From assembly GCF_000003815.2 (NCBI RefSeq), contig NC_049997.1, positions 1 through 64,000 on the forward strand: a DNA stretch of 64,000 nucleotides, in the 5' to 3' direction. The position numbers were made by a program, and so were the translations under genes. This stretch comes from Branchiostoma floridae. Its lineage: Eukaryota > Chordata > Leptocardii > Amphioxiformes > Branchiostomatidae. This document shows positions 23,741 to 34,250 of this stretch, one piece after another (position 1 is the stretch's first letter; each line of letters opens with the position of its first letter). The notes beneath the pieces are model-generated. The model did not search any database. It was not told where the DNA came from and saw only the letters and a program-made list of their open reading frames with translations.

Positions 23741-25980
23741 TTAAATCAATACTTGCAGGTCATTAACTTATGGTAACCTGATTGTGGGTTCTTACACCAG
23801 GATGCCTATAGTACAGAAAGTCTTACTTATTGTGACTGTAACCAGGTGTTTTTGTCAATGTCAGAGTCTTTTATACTGCGGAAGAACTTAAGGCCTTCGT
23901 TATTTATCAGTGTTTATTTACACCATGATCTTCTATGGATCAAAAAAAGAGTCTTCAAGTGACCAGTGTTTTTTGTGACAAGGTCCTTTATACTAATTAT
24001 ACTAACTATACTATAACTATGCTATACTTATACAGTTCAGTTCAGTTCAGTTATGATTATACTAACTATACTAACTAACTATAGCTATACCTGGTGATAT
24101 TAGCCGGTGTAATGCGCGGAGGCCTTTCTTCATATAGGCTTCTATATTCTTTCTTCTGCATAGGCAATTCAATCATTTTTTTTAGCCTGTAGGCTTGTAT
24201 GATTCCTCTTTGCTTCAGTGTCACTTTTGTGCCAGAATCTGTATATTATGGAAGAAAGTCAGACTTGAGGTAGGTTTTTTTCTGCACCTCAGTATCATTC
24301 CTGCTTCCTTGCGCGGAGGCTTCTATATATTTCTCCCTTTCATATAGGCTTCTATATTCTTTCTTCGCGATAGGCATTCAATAATTTTTTTTGGCCCCTA
24401 GGCTTCTGCATGTTGTGTGTGTGTATGATTCCTCTTTGGTGACCAGTGTTTTTTTCACAAGAATCTTTATGAAATGAAAGAAGTTCCATACTTATGGAGA
24501 CTGTTTTTTGTGCCAGTGTCTTGATGGAAGAAGGTCCATTTTAGTGACATTTTTTTCACGTAATAATGGCATATAACATATATTAATATGCTATTGAGGC
24601 TTTTAGTGTCTCTATTATGTTTACAGGGGTGAGGTGCACCTACATGTATATGTTTAATTATTACAACCTTCTCCTTTCTTTTTGTGTTACTATGGACGTG
24701 GACAAGGCACATGTGCACAATCTACTACTCCTCTGGGTTCGGAAATCTAAAAGGACGATGAAAAAGACTGCAACATGTTTTACATGTTCCAATTAGTTTT
24801 TGAACAGTTATCAATTCTATTAGATTGCAACATATCTTTTTTCCTCGTTTGGAAGTCCATATTGCAGATAATGTTCTGCAATTCAACAATTCAAAAGTTT
24901 TAAAAAAAGCTAAGCACCCAAGCTGCAGTTTCAGAACACATTATAGTTTATTGTAAAGACTGTTGCCTTATGTACAACTGAACATAAAAAATTTTCATAT
25001 TTATACAATGTATTATACACATGTATTTTTTTTCTGTTTCGAAGTTTGGAACTCACTACTTCAGTACCCAAGTTACAGTTATTGCACTTGTTCAAGCAAT
25101 GCTCACTCACACTCACTCACTCCCTGAAATTATATTAATGAAGACTTGTGTTGCTTTGCATTAAAAATCAAGACATATGATTCTTAATAATAATGAAGGA
25201 TTGTACAGTCAAGGGGTGATTATATGTATGTATATATGTAAATATGTTTTTATGTTTATATGATAAAAGCAAAGTTTTGTTTTCATTATGTACATCTTCT
25301 GTTTTGAATTTTGGAACTCGCAGTTTGAGTTCGGATTAGTTAGTACTGCAGTTACAGTAGTAAGTTATGGTTTTTATAATGAAGACATTTGATTCCTAGT
25401 ATTAGTAATGAAGGATTATACAATCAAGGAGTGATTATAATCTATGTTATATAATGTATCTATGTATATATGTAAATAATATGTATATATGTGTATATAT
25501 GACACAAGCGAAGTTTGTACGTTACGATCGTCAGTCGATGAGAATATATATAGATATTTATCAAAACTATGTTCTGTTTACTTTTTATTCAATAAAGTTA
25601 CTAAATGTTATAAAGTTACTCGACTCTAATTCTCTTGGGGTGTGGTTATTTTCTTTAATCAATAATAAAGACAAGGTATAGTGTAGTAGTAGAAGTAGGG
25701 TGTAAATGACTACGGCACTTCCATGCTAAGACTCCATGCTATTAAAGTATAGTCGTGACTTTGAAAGGGAATAACTCAGTATAAGGCCACACCAATTTAA
25801 TTAGTTGCTTCTCGGATTTCCCGTCCCATTTTTTTCCAATTAAAAAAAAAAAAAATTAGTCCCAAGAAAAATAATATAGGTTTTGTTATTGCAGACCTTT
25901 AAAAAACCCCATTCCAGAGGCACATACTGCTGATAAACCAATCAGAGAGCTTCTTTGCAGTCACATGATTAGGGGCATAT
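23741..25980. other. Gene-free A+T-rich stretch
   Basis: Decayed pieces of the arrays to the left (GACCAGTGTTTTTTGTG near 23960 and 24440; CATATAGGCTTCTATATTC near 24130 and 24340), a (TTCAG)n run near 24035-24055, and two diverged copies of a 'GTAATGAAGGATTRTACARTCAAGG' block near 25190 and 25405. No supported gene. Confidence 0.45.
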
Positions 25981-25984
25981 TATT

Positions 25985-26170
25985 TATGGCTGACATCCGC
26001 GCGTGCATCAATTTTCGGCCGTTTCCAAAGACCGTAATGTAAAACGTACAAAGCAGCTGTAAAAGGAGAAAATATTTGCCGTAGATTGTCAACAAATATC
26101 GGAAAACGGATACTGATGTCAAAGAATGCCAAAAAAGTATTTTCAAAAGTCAAAGAAGAAACATGAAAGA
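25985..26170 (+). repeat. Fragment of the 45301-45690 MITE family
   Basis: Blocks TGACATCCGCGCGTGCATCA, AAAGGAGAAAATATTTGCCG and GTCAAAGAAGAAA match the 5' half of 45301-45690 in order. Confidence 0.55.
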
Positions 26171-26221
26171 ACAATGAAGACTATTATTTGTTATACCATA
26201 CTCCGTGTCTTACCTCATTAC

Positions 26222-27525
26222 CTTCGCCAAGAAGGTTTTAATTTTTTTTTCTAATCATAATTATATTTTGGGTAGCGTTTGTTTGTATGTATGTATGTAT
26301 GTATGTATGTATGTAGAAGACAAGCATAACTCAAGAACGCCTGGATGGATTGTATTGGGTAGGTCTTGATGAGACCTGGAAACGATTAGATTTTGCCCCC
26401 TAGCAGCCTGTTACGGTACGGAACTTCCTAGTTTGATGCTGTATGAACTTCCTGGTCTGACAGCTCTTGATGCCGAGCGAGAGTAAGTGGTATCAGGTTG
26501 GGACCCCTAGCGGCGTGTTTTAAAACTGCAGGGCAGGTTTAATGTCAGACTTTGAAAGGGAATAACTCAAGAAGATTGTTATGATTTTAGGTATGTAGAT
26601 AGATTAAGCGATGCTTCATACATTACATACTAATTATGCATATCAGTATCTAATTTGTATAATTAATTAGGCAATCGTGTAAACACAGTTCCATTATAGG
26701 ACCATTGCAACACGTGACATTTGTAACTCAGAAGGAAAAGAATATTGATAGATATATACGATACGATACGATACGATGGTTTATTGCGCAACAATTGCAA
26801 ATTTTTAAAGTAACAATGTATGGCAATGTACATATAACAAAAGGTATGGTCTAATACTACACATATATGGTATATTGCAACAATTTCGGCTAATACAATA
26901 CTAGTGTAATCTACGGTAGGTATTAAAGGGAGCTAAAGCATACATCAGGTTGGGTATTTCTTTGCTACTGGCGACATAATATTTGTCAAAAGTTATTTAG
27001 GAATGGTACAGTTTCTTTTTTGCATGGCGTGATAAATGTATTGACCTATGTACATAGATATAGAGTCATGACATGATAAAAGTACATTGAAGGTGTCATC
27101 ACTTGTGTGTGGTAGAGATACATTTGACTTACATGTGATTGATTTCATTAACTTTTGTCTTTCTTATATATATTATTCAAAATAAAGACCTAATTTGCAT
27201 AATTAATTTTGAAATGCTATAACGTCATTGTAATAAATGACTGAAACTACACATACTTGTAGCATTTGAAACTTATGCACAGGTGAACACCGTCAAACAT
27301 TAATTATGCAAATGAGGACCTCAATTATCAGAAAATGCGATAAAAGCCTTTTTCTTAACATAGATTGTGTACGACCGTTGTTGATGATCAACTAGTATAA
27401 TTCATGCAAATGAGAACATTATTTGCATAATTAATGACACACAATTGATACAGCCGTTGTAAAGGTTATAATTGGGATCATTTGGTGAAGGTATGGGGTC
27501 GTGGAACTCTAGTTCTTCATATCTT
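26222..27525 (+). repeat. Dispersed repeat (TTCGCCAAGAAGG ... GTGGAACTCTAGTTC), interrupted
   Basis: Left part starts CCTTCGCCAAGAAGG, then a (TATG)n run at 26284-26318 and GCATAACTCAAGAACGCCTG, GACCCCTAGCGGCG. The right part (27170-27525) has repeated TTTGCATAATTAAT/ATGCAAATGAGGACC blocks and ends GGTCGTGGAACTCTAGTTC. A LINE 3' end at 26757-27000 interrupts it. A more compact copy is at 42205-43085. Confidence 0.5.
26757..27000 (-). mobile_element. LINE/SINE 3' end fragment, minus orientation
   Basis: Matches the reverse complement of 29577-29830, with the same GCAATAAACCAT end. On the minus strand it ends in a pentameric tail (ATCGT)n, as expected of the microsatellite-like 3' tails of non-LTR retrotransposons. 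No coding sequence. Confidence 0.55.
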
Positions 27526-27569
27526 CCCGACCACTTATATCAAATTCCCCAGTAAAACCAACCTTTTTT

Positions 27570-27655
27570 TATTCTTACGCTCGCGTCAGTTTGGGGTTCC
27601 CAGAGATCGAGGATGTCATCCATACAATCAAATCAACAAGGCATAACGAATGGAT
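27570..27655 (+). repeat. 3' end of a 45301-45690-type MITE
   Basis: TTATTCTTACGCTCGCGTCA, GTTTGGGGTTCCCAGAGA and GATGTCATCCATACAATCAA match the right end of the full element in order. Confidence 0.6.
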
Positions 27656-28156
27656 ACCCTATTTAAGAAGTAGAAATTCGAAAAATAGAAAATACTTTGA
27701 CAAAACAAATGGGTGCCAGGTTTCTCCATAACTGTCTAAAGTAATATTTAAAGGCAATTCCATCGCAACATTTGGATAGAATCGGAGATTTTCTTTCGGA
27801 CGTTCCGAGTGGCATCCATCACTTTTCTTCAGTGATAGAAATAAATCTTCAATTTTTGTCCAGTTATAGACATTGGATTACTTTTAGTTATTACCTAGAT
27901 GTCTAACCGTTTTAAATGTAAGTTTCAAAGTAAATGTACGTTTTCAATTCCTAGGCCTGCTTAACCACCGTTTCACACTCAGACAATTAGGTTGGGACAC
28001 TGCACTAACATAGAGGATATGAAATCGAAAAACGTTCCTGCTCCTAATGAAGCTGTTTTATCTTTACGCCATGCATATTATTGTACGGACGGTAATTGTG
28101 TTTACTCCAGTTGGTGGTATTTTTTTAATAGTACGTCAAAGAATCTGAATCATTTA

Positions 28157-28734
28157 CGAGGGGCGTTCAATTAGTAATAACTCTGACTCATTTCCCATAG
28201 CAGGAGATTAATGAAACTTGGCACAGTTATTAGTCTTTCTCTTCATAGGAACCACCCAGAGTTATGCATTTCTCCCATCGTTTGATGCAGCTCTGGACAC
28301 CGTTTTTGTAGGACACCCCAGGTTGGTCCTCCAACAGATGCCTCATCAATGGCAGAAGAGGAACGACCAGGTCTGGGAGCTGTTTCCACAGACTTCCGGC
28401 CATGTTTGAATTCAGGATGCCAGCGTTTTACAAGGTCATATGATGGGGCATCATCACCATAAGTTTCTTTCATTTCATCAAAAGTCTCCTTTGGTGTGCG
28501 TCCTTTCAAATACAAAAACCGGATCACTGCGCGACACTCAACTGGCTCCATTTCACACCTGGTCCATTTCACACCTAACTCAGTTCAAACACCAGTAAAT
28601 CAGAAACCACAATTAGTTCAGAGCTCTTTTTTGAAACATAAACCATAGAGATATGAATCATTACACATGCAAAATTTTATCCAGATCAGACAACTGGAAG
28701 TTGGTTAGAGTTATTACTTATTGAACGCCCCTCG
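28157..28734 (-). mobile_element. Internally deleted mariner element
   Basis: Flanked by TA dinucleotides (28155-28156 and 28735-28736). Terminal inverted repeats CGAGGGGCGTTCAATTAGTA and the mirrored TACTTATTGAACGCCCCTCG continue into AATAACTCT. The interior encodes on the minus strand only the N-terminal helix-turn-helix part of a mariner transposase. At 578 bp it is about half the usual 1.2-1.3 kb, so it cannot move unaided. Confidence 0.9.
28243..28572 (-). pseudogene. Truncated mariner transposase (N-terminal HTH)
   Basis: 109 codons. Residues about 8-75 match the mariner/SETMAR paired-HTH region: a first helix in VECRAVIRFLYLKGRTPKET, then TYGDDAPSYDLVKRWHPEFK and the linker KSVETAPRPGRSSSA. 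The catalytic DDD domain is absent; the frame passes directly into a short unrelated tail (GGPTWGVLQKRCPEL...). In other systems such truncated proteins can still bind the TIRs; whether this one is expressed is unknown. Confidence 0.85.
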
Positions 28735-28942
28735 TACAACCCAAAAACCCTGGGGCTAACCAGAATAGGGAGGAATAGCTGCAGAAATAACAAGACCAAA
28801 ATTGACAGAAAGGAATTGTGCTGAAAAGGATTTGCAATGGGAAGACGATGAGTTGCACTGATCCGCTGCATAGTTAGAGAAAACAATAAATGAGCAAGGA
28901 GACGTGTCTTCTCTCTCTGTGCACTTCCCCTGGCGTATCATG

Positions 28943-29111
28943 TACACACACACATACACACGCGAGAGCGCGCACACACACACACACACAGACACACACA
29001 CACACAAACGCGCGCGCACACACACACGCACAGACACACACACGCACATACACACACACGCACACAGACACGCGCGCGCGCACACACACACACACACACA
29101 TACACACACAC
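28943..29111. repeat. (CA)n with CG interruptions, running into a gap
   Basis: ACACAC tract with scattered GCGCGC patches up to the N run. The alternating purine-pyrimidine sequence could adopt Z-DNA. Thr-His and Cys-Val frames across it are artefacts. Confidence 0.95.
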
Positions 29112-29558
29112 NNNNNNNNNNNNNNNNNNNNNNNNNNNNNNNNNNNNNNNNNNNNNNNNNNNNNNNNNNNNNNNNNNNNNNNNNNNNNNNNNNNNNNNNN
29201 NNNNNNNNNNNNNNNNNNNNNNNNNNNNNNNNNNNNNNNNNNNNNNNNNNNNNNNNNNNNNNNNNNNNNNNNNNNNNNNNNNNNNNNNNNNNNNNNNNNN
29301 NNNNNNNNNNNNNNNNNNNNNNNNNNNNNNNNNNNNNNNNNNNNNNNNNNNNNNNNNNNNNNNNNNNNNNNNNNNNNNNNNNNNNNNNNNNNNNNNNNNN
29401 NNNNNNNNNNNNNNNNNNNNNNNNNNNNNNNNNNNNNNNNNNNNNNNNNNNNNNNNNNNNNNNNNNNNNNNNNNNNNNNNNNNNNNNNNNNNNNNNNNNN
29501 NNNNNNNNNNNNNNNNNNNNNNNNNNNNNNNNNNNNNNNNNNNNNNNNNNNNNNNNNN
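29112..29558. other. Assembly gap, 447 N
   Basis: Run of N at the end of the CA tract, probably an assembly break in the microsatellite. Confidence 0.99.
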
Positions 29559-29576
29559 TATCACGCCATGCAAAAA

Positions 29577-29830
29577 CGAAACTGTACCATTCCTAAATAA
29601 CCTTTGACAAATATTATGCCGCTAGTAGTATAGAGATACCCGACCTGATATATGTTATAGTTCCCTTTAATACCTACCGTAGATTCCACTAGTATTGTAG
29701 TAACCGAAATTGTTGCAATATAACGTATATGTGTAGTATCAGACCGTACCTTTTGTTGTATATACATTGCCATACATTGTTACTGATGCAATTGTTGCGC
29801 AATAAACCATCTATCTATCTATCTCTCTAT
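29577..29830 (+). mobile_element. LINE/SINE 3' end fragment, plus orientation
   Basis: Inverted relative of 26757-27000. It ends GCGCAATAAACCATCTATCT and a (CTAT)n tail, the form of a non-LTR element 3' terminus. No reading frame belongs to it. Confidence 0.55.
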
Positions 29831-29872
29831 GTTAAAGCCGCCCATAACCAGAATAAAACATAAAGGCTACAC

Positions 29873-29940
29873 TGACTTAATTTTACGGATGACATCCGCG
29901 CGCGCTATTATTTAGTTTTCGCCTGTTTTAAAAAAAATCA
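29873..29940 (+). repeat. Small fragment of the 45301-45690 MITE family
   Basis: Contains ACGGATGACATCCGCGCGCG, followed by the TTTTCGCCTGTTTT block. Confidence 0.4.
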
Positions 29941-30472
29941 CCTCCTCCGAGTCCGAGGCTCCACGCAAGTCCGGAAATTACCGACCCAAAGTGCCAGCAT
30001 ATGTCTGTTTGTTGTAAAACGCCCCAAACGTGCTAAATTTTGTAGTAAATGGTGCTTCTGCACATGCGTTCTGCTTTGCCGCGAATTCGAAATCTGGCAA
30101 TTTGACCATGGTATGACTACTCTCCAAGCAGAGGTAAGGCTCCGGCTGTATTTTTAACGTTTTTTTAGTTGAAAAAACGGACCCTAACTTCTGCTCGACG
30201 GGTAGCAGATGTGTATGGATAAGATCACGTTGTACCCCAAACAAATTCATTTCTTCCAGTTGACCCCAAGTAGTTTAACAACATTCATCTTCTCCTCGTT
30301 GACCCTGACCTTCACACGTGTGTAAAGCTGTAACGCCACCTGGCAACTCTTGTCAATACTGCAGCACTAGACATGGTTTGCCACTCGGGTGTTGCTTGCG
30401 TCAAGGAGGTTATTCAACTGCAGCCGGGAAGATACTCAAACCGGAGTAATTGGGCTGTTTTATGTGCTCCTA

Positions 30473-30592
30473 AAAATACATCGGGGGTCTTCAACCAAGC
30501 AAGGAGGTTAAGGTTTAAACTATAACGTTATAGTTGAAACCTTATCCTCCTTGCTTTCTGGTGAAGACCCCCCCCCCCCAATGTATTTTCTG
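30473..30592. mobile_element. Palindromic fold-back element, about 120 bp
   Basis: The left arm (AATACATCGGGGGTCTTC, AGCAAGGAGG, AAGGTTTAAACTATAACG) is mirrored by TTATAGTTGAAACCTTATCC, CTCCTTGCT and GAAGACCCCC...AATGTATT. There is virtually no loop: the centre is ACTATAACGTTATAGT. It would form a cruciform or long hairpin. Confidence 0.8.
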
Positions 30593-30599
30593 TAGAAAA

Positions 30600-31110
30600 T
30601 ATATAAAAGCATGCATAACGCAGATATTTTACGTATGTTGCCTGACTATATATTGTGTAACGAACACGAAAAATACCAGACGAACAAAAAAAGAATGAAA
30701 ATTGAATCAGGCCCAAGGCCCATAAAAACAAACAAACACAGTACAAAGATTAAAAACTACACAGAAAGAATTTTGTACATAGTGCCGCCAAAACGTGCTA
30801 TGGCGGAAGCCATCTGAGTGGACCAGCAGATAGATTATTGCGCTGTCTGAGGATAACAGCCGGGTAACAAATGAATGACTGAGCTTGCGGAGCTTGGTCT
30901 CAAACGTATCAGTCCGATTCTTTACAAACAAACAGTTGGTGCTTGCATACCTGCCAACAGAAAAGGGCAATTTGAATGCGCTGTGGTATGCTACTCGTAG
31001 TTTGGAAATAGCACCATTGCTGTAGTTACTCTAAATTTGCGCCCCATACATAGGGGAACAATACGCTGAGAACAGCACATTTTGTATACATTTCTCGCAT
31101 ATTATTCCTG
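30600..31110 (-). pseudogene. LINE 3' fragment: end of reverse-transcriptase ORF
   Basis: On the minus strand the frame at 30707-30970, and an upstream stretch with a stop, reads SPMYGAQ...SKLRVAYHSAFKLPFSVGR then NCLFVKNRTDTFETKLRKLS and HSFVTRLLSS. This is the C-terminal region following the RT domain in CR1/jockey-like non-LTR elements (pattern Y-G-x-x, L-x-V-A-Y-N-x-A, F-V-x-x-x-V-x-x-F-x-x-x-L-R-K). Truncated at the 5' side and mutated; the rest is 3' UTR. Confidence 0.7.
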
Positions 31111-31251
31111 CTTCTTTTCATTTTTCAGGACGTCCGGTTCTTTAGGCGACAGGCGGAACTCTCACCACTACTGTACAGCGGCTCTCCCGTCATCCACAGT
31201 AAAACTAACCAGTAAAACGTGAAACATGATTGTTGTATCAATATTCTTTAT

Positions 31252-31430
31252 ACCCCCGTCACATGTAGCAAAAATCGATCGGACGACGAGTCTGCGAGCT
31301 CTAAATTACGAGGAGGCATGACCCTGATGCCGGCGAAGAAATGGTAGAGTTCCACCCCTTCCCATCAGGGTCATGCCTCCTCGTAATTTAGAGCTCGTCG
31401 TCCGATCGATTTTCGCCACATGTGACGGGG
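31252..31430. mobile_element. Fold-back MITE with CCCGTCACATG termini
   Basis: Arms of about 80 bp: CCCCGTCACATGTAGC, AAATCGATCGGACGACGAG, CTCTAAATTACGAGGAGG and CATGACCCTGAT, mirrored with one 7-nt indel, around a loop of about 30 bp. A half copy runs into the gap at 33425-33505 and a diverged copy is at 62422-62616. Confidence 0.85.
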
Positions 31431-32509
31431 ATGTAACACAGAGGACATACTAGTAGCGAATGGGCACCAAAGCAATGAAGCACTAACTGTAGAATGGTAG
31501 TCACGTCTCAGTTTTCATCTTGAGACAATTCACAGATGTTACGTAATAGCGAGGAGTTCTGTCGCTTGAAGAACATTTTGGAAGGCACAGATCATAGTTT
31601 GGCGTTTGATTTTGGGCGTTTCCTAAAAATGCTGAACAGACAGAACCGTGAAACAAAATACAAGCGCTTAAAAATTTAATTCAAAAAGTTACTTAAGACT
31701 TCACTTATAGTTTGACTTCCCTTTATTGTAGTAAATGAAACAAGAAATCTTTTTAAAAAAGCTGTGCCTTGCCGCGTATTTTATGTTATTTTGGTAAGTT
31801 AGACTAGATTCTACGCTTAAAAATCCCGAGTTCCACATGTCGCCCCCCTCCCCCTCATTATCATAATTTATGTCAGATGAATTATTGGCACATTAAACAG
31901 GTTTTGTAAAACTTTTTGACCCACAATGAATATGCATTATTTTTTATTACAAACTAAGTTCCTTCTGATGCAATTTGTGATATATATTTATATGAACATG
32001 GTGAGTTAAAGCGTAGATTTATTACGCTGGACCACATACAGTAACATGCGTCTAGAAGAGCGTTTTAATACTCGTCTGGAATGTACCATTGTCTAACTAA
32101 GCCATGAAACTCGGCAAGGAAAGAAGGGCCTTTGGAAGGGGCTTTGGAAGGGCTGGGTTAAAAGGTCCGTCCATTGATCCATGGAAAAAAGCTGGCGTAA
32201 AGCCTTGCCTGGCGGCAAGGCAAAAACGAAGTGCTTGAAATGGCTGCTTGTATTTATTGGTAAAAGTTCGTTTGTTACAAGCTTTGACCAAGTTATAGCC
32301 GTTCTCTTAAGGTTGTACATATACTGTGTTCATTTGAGACTGGACCACTGTCTCGTTACAATTTAAATAAAGTCAAAGGACCACTGAAGAAGCCACATTG
32401 GCGAAACCGTTCTGTGTGAATAAAAGTTGTAAACGGGAACTATACGGCTCCTGCTGTCTTACTGAGGGGTGACTGTAGTGAGAAAGATATCGGTTAGCGT
32501 GAGGATCAA
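31431..32509. other. Intergenic, no supported feature
   Basis: Short frames at 32093-32366 on both strands overlap one another and show no family motif. A possible 3'-end-like AATTTAAATAAAGTC lies at 32361-32375. Confidence 0.35.
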
Positions 32510-33020
32510 TCCGCTACAACAATCTTTATTGACACGACAAAAGTACAGCGACTTTCGTAAGGTCTACATGTATAACAACTACTTACAGTACAACTAAACA
32601 CATATATATGGATATCTATAGGTGTGGATACATCAACATAAAGGGTCTAGCATGTCATTTACACTATTGGTTCTACGGTATAAACAATCGTGGATATATT
32701 TGCCTACTTGTACACAATGTGGATTATCGCCTCCCAGAATGTACTTGAATTTATCTATCGAACAGAATGTAGCAAAGTCTTTAGAGCAAGTGGAAAGTAA
32801 TGTGAACAGCTCTGTGCGTTTATTATCATATCGAGAACAATCCATAACGAAGTGACATTCGTCTTCGATCTCATTTGGGCAGAATGGACAAAACCTCTGG
32901 TCACGGGGAACTTTAGAATATCATCCGGCTTCTATATTTAGTTTGTGACTACAGATTTTTATCTTTGCTACATACACACCTGTTATCCAACTTATGACAC
33001 TGCCCAATAACACCACACGA
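32510..33020 (-). pseudogene. LINE 3' fragment with Cys/His C-terminal motif
   Basis: Minus strand: KVPRDQRFCPFCPNEIEDEC then HFVMDCSRYD...LFTLLS, ending DMLDPLC and stop near 32633. The Cys-x2-Cys-x7-Cys-His-x4-Cys pattern after an R-V-C-like segment is typical of the C-terminal end of non-LTR retrotransposon ORF2. Upstream (to about 33020) HKLNIEAG is readable but contains a stop. The 3' UTR ends at AATCTTTATTGACAC (plus strand 32520-32534), shared with 36835-36890. Confidence 0.75.
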
Positions 33021-33179
33021 GGCATCAAGCTACGGGGGTTATAAGTGTTTGTGGTTGAGCTGAATGTGAGCTATGGTGGTAGACTTGCAGTACTATATGA
33101 ACGTAAGTTGTGATTAAAGTTTTATATAGGTATGTTATAGTACAGGACGTGTTGTACCCAAAACTATGTTCCCCCCTTT

Positions 33180-33262
33180 GCTGAATTTTTATTTTTTCGC
33201 CCTCTCGCATTAGTTTAGGGGTCTCCAGAGGATGCCATCCATAAAAGCAAGGTGGTGTGGCC
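33180..33262 (+). repeat. 3' end of a 45301-45690-type MITE
   Basis: TTTTTCGCCCTCTCGCATTA, GGGGTCTCCAGAG and GATGCCATCCATAAAAGCAA match its right end with substitutions. Confidence 0.5.
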
Positions 33263-33424
33263 ATAGGTAAAAAAAAAAAGCAAAATGGTCCCACAACCTC
33301 TTTGAAGTGCCGCAGAGACAGTGGGCTGTTATCAGCTGTGTCCGGGGCACAGTATATATTGGAAGGCAGAACCCATCCTTCTCCTTCCACCGCCTTGTAC
33401 CTTCCTACCACTTACATTAGGCGC

Positions 33425-33505
33425 TATTCGATCGGACGACGAGACTGCGAGCTCTAATCTACAGGAAACATGCCCCCGATGCCAAGAAAAAATGGCAAAA
33501 TTCCC
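33425..33505 (+). repeat. Half of a 31252-31430-type fold-back MITE
   Basis: TATTCGATCGGACGACGAGA, CTGCGAGCTCTAATCTACAG and ACATGCCCCCGATGCC match the left arm and loop. The other arm would lie in the adjoining gap. Confidence 0.7.
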
Positions 33506-33605
33506 NNNNNNNNNNNNNNNNNNNNNNNNNNNNNNNNNNNNNNNNNNNNNNNNNNNNNNNNNNNNNNNNNNNNNNNNNNNNNNNNNNNNNNNNNNNNNNN
33601 NNNNN
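33506..33605. other. Assembly gap, 100 N (size unknown)
   Basis: Exactly 100 N, conventionally an unsized gap, between a fold-back arm and a CA microsatellite. Confidence 0.99.
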
Positions 33606-33718
33606 CACACACACAAACACACACATACATACACAAGCACACACACACACACACACACACATACACACACATACACACACACACTCATACACACACACAC
33701 ATACACACACACACACAG
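33606..33718. repeat. (CA)n microsatellite
   Basis: ACACACATAC-type tract ending in a CTCTCTCTCT tail at 33719-33735. Confidence 0.95.
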
Positions 33719-34098
33719 TCTCTTTCTCTCTCTCGCTGTCCCTCTATCAGTCAGTCTCAAAGCAGATACGATACACAAATATTCTAAACTTTTCTCCCTT
33801 TCTATCAGAAATGATAGACTTCCATCAAAGCAGTCGGAAAACATTAGCCTTTTCCCTTTACCTTTGTAGCGTAGTTATGAGAACGAAAATGCTGTTTGTT
33901 TTGGACTGTGTCTGTATTTTCTTTCCATCCGTTATAAATTTCCACAGAAAAGTGGATACAGTCATCTAACCGCTGATCAAGGCAACAAAGAATTTCACTT
34001 GAATGTTTCAACTTTCCGCAACCACATTTGTGAAATAGCACACCGTAGGACCAGGGGAATACGACCTCCTTAGTAGGACTGACGTCTGTAGCGTTGCC

Positions 34099-34250
34099 AT
34101 GGCTACGGACCGTGAGGTTTGGAGTTCTTTATGTTATGAAGAACAGACCTGTAACAAGAAAGTGCAGAGACGACAACTTCCATCTTTACGATCCAAAGAA
34201 CGTAAAGATGCAGTCATGAGAACAAACAGCCGCCGCCGCCTGATCCACCG
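34099..34250 (+). CDS. Exon 1 of the Gly-rich repeat ORF (or receptor 5' leader)
   Basis: ATG at 34099 in GTTGCCATGG; 50 codons plus 2 nt; donor GTAAGTTT at 34251. Upstream, TGACGTC at 34079-34085 resembles a CRE half/core site. No TATA box is evident. Confidence 0.5.

Noticed and set aside
28756-29600. Cys/Val- and Thr/His-rich ORFs around the CA tract
   Set aside because: Translations of a CA microsatellite and an N-gap.
33321-33869. Plus and minus ORFs across the second CA tract
   Set aside because: Same artefact: gap plus microsatellite.
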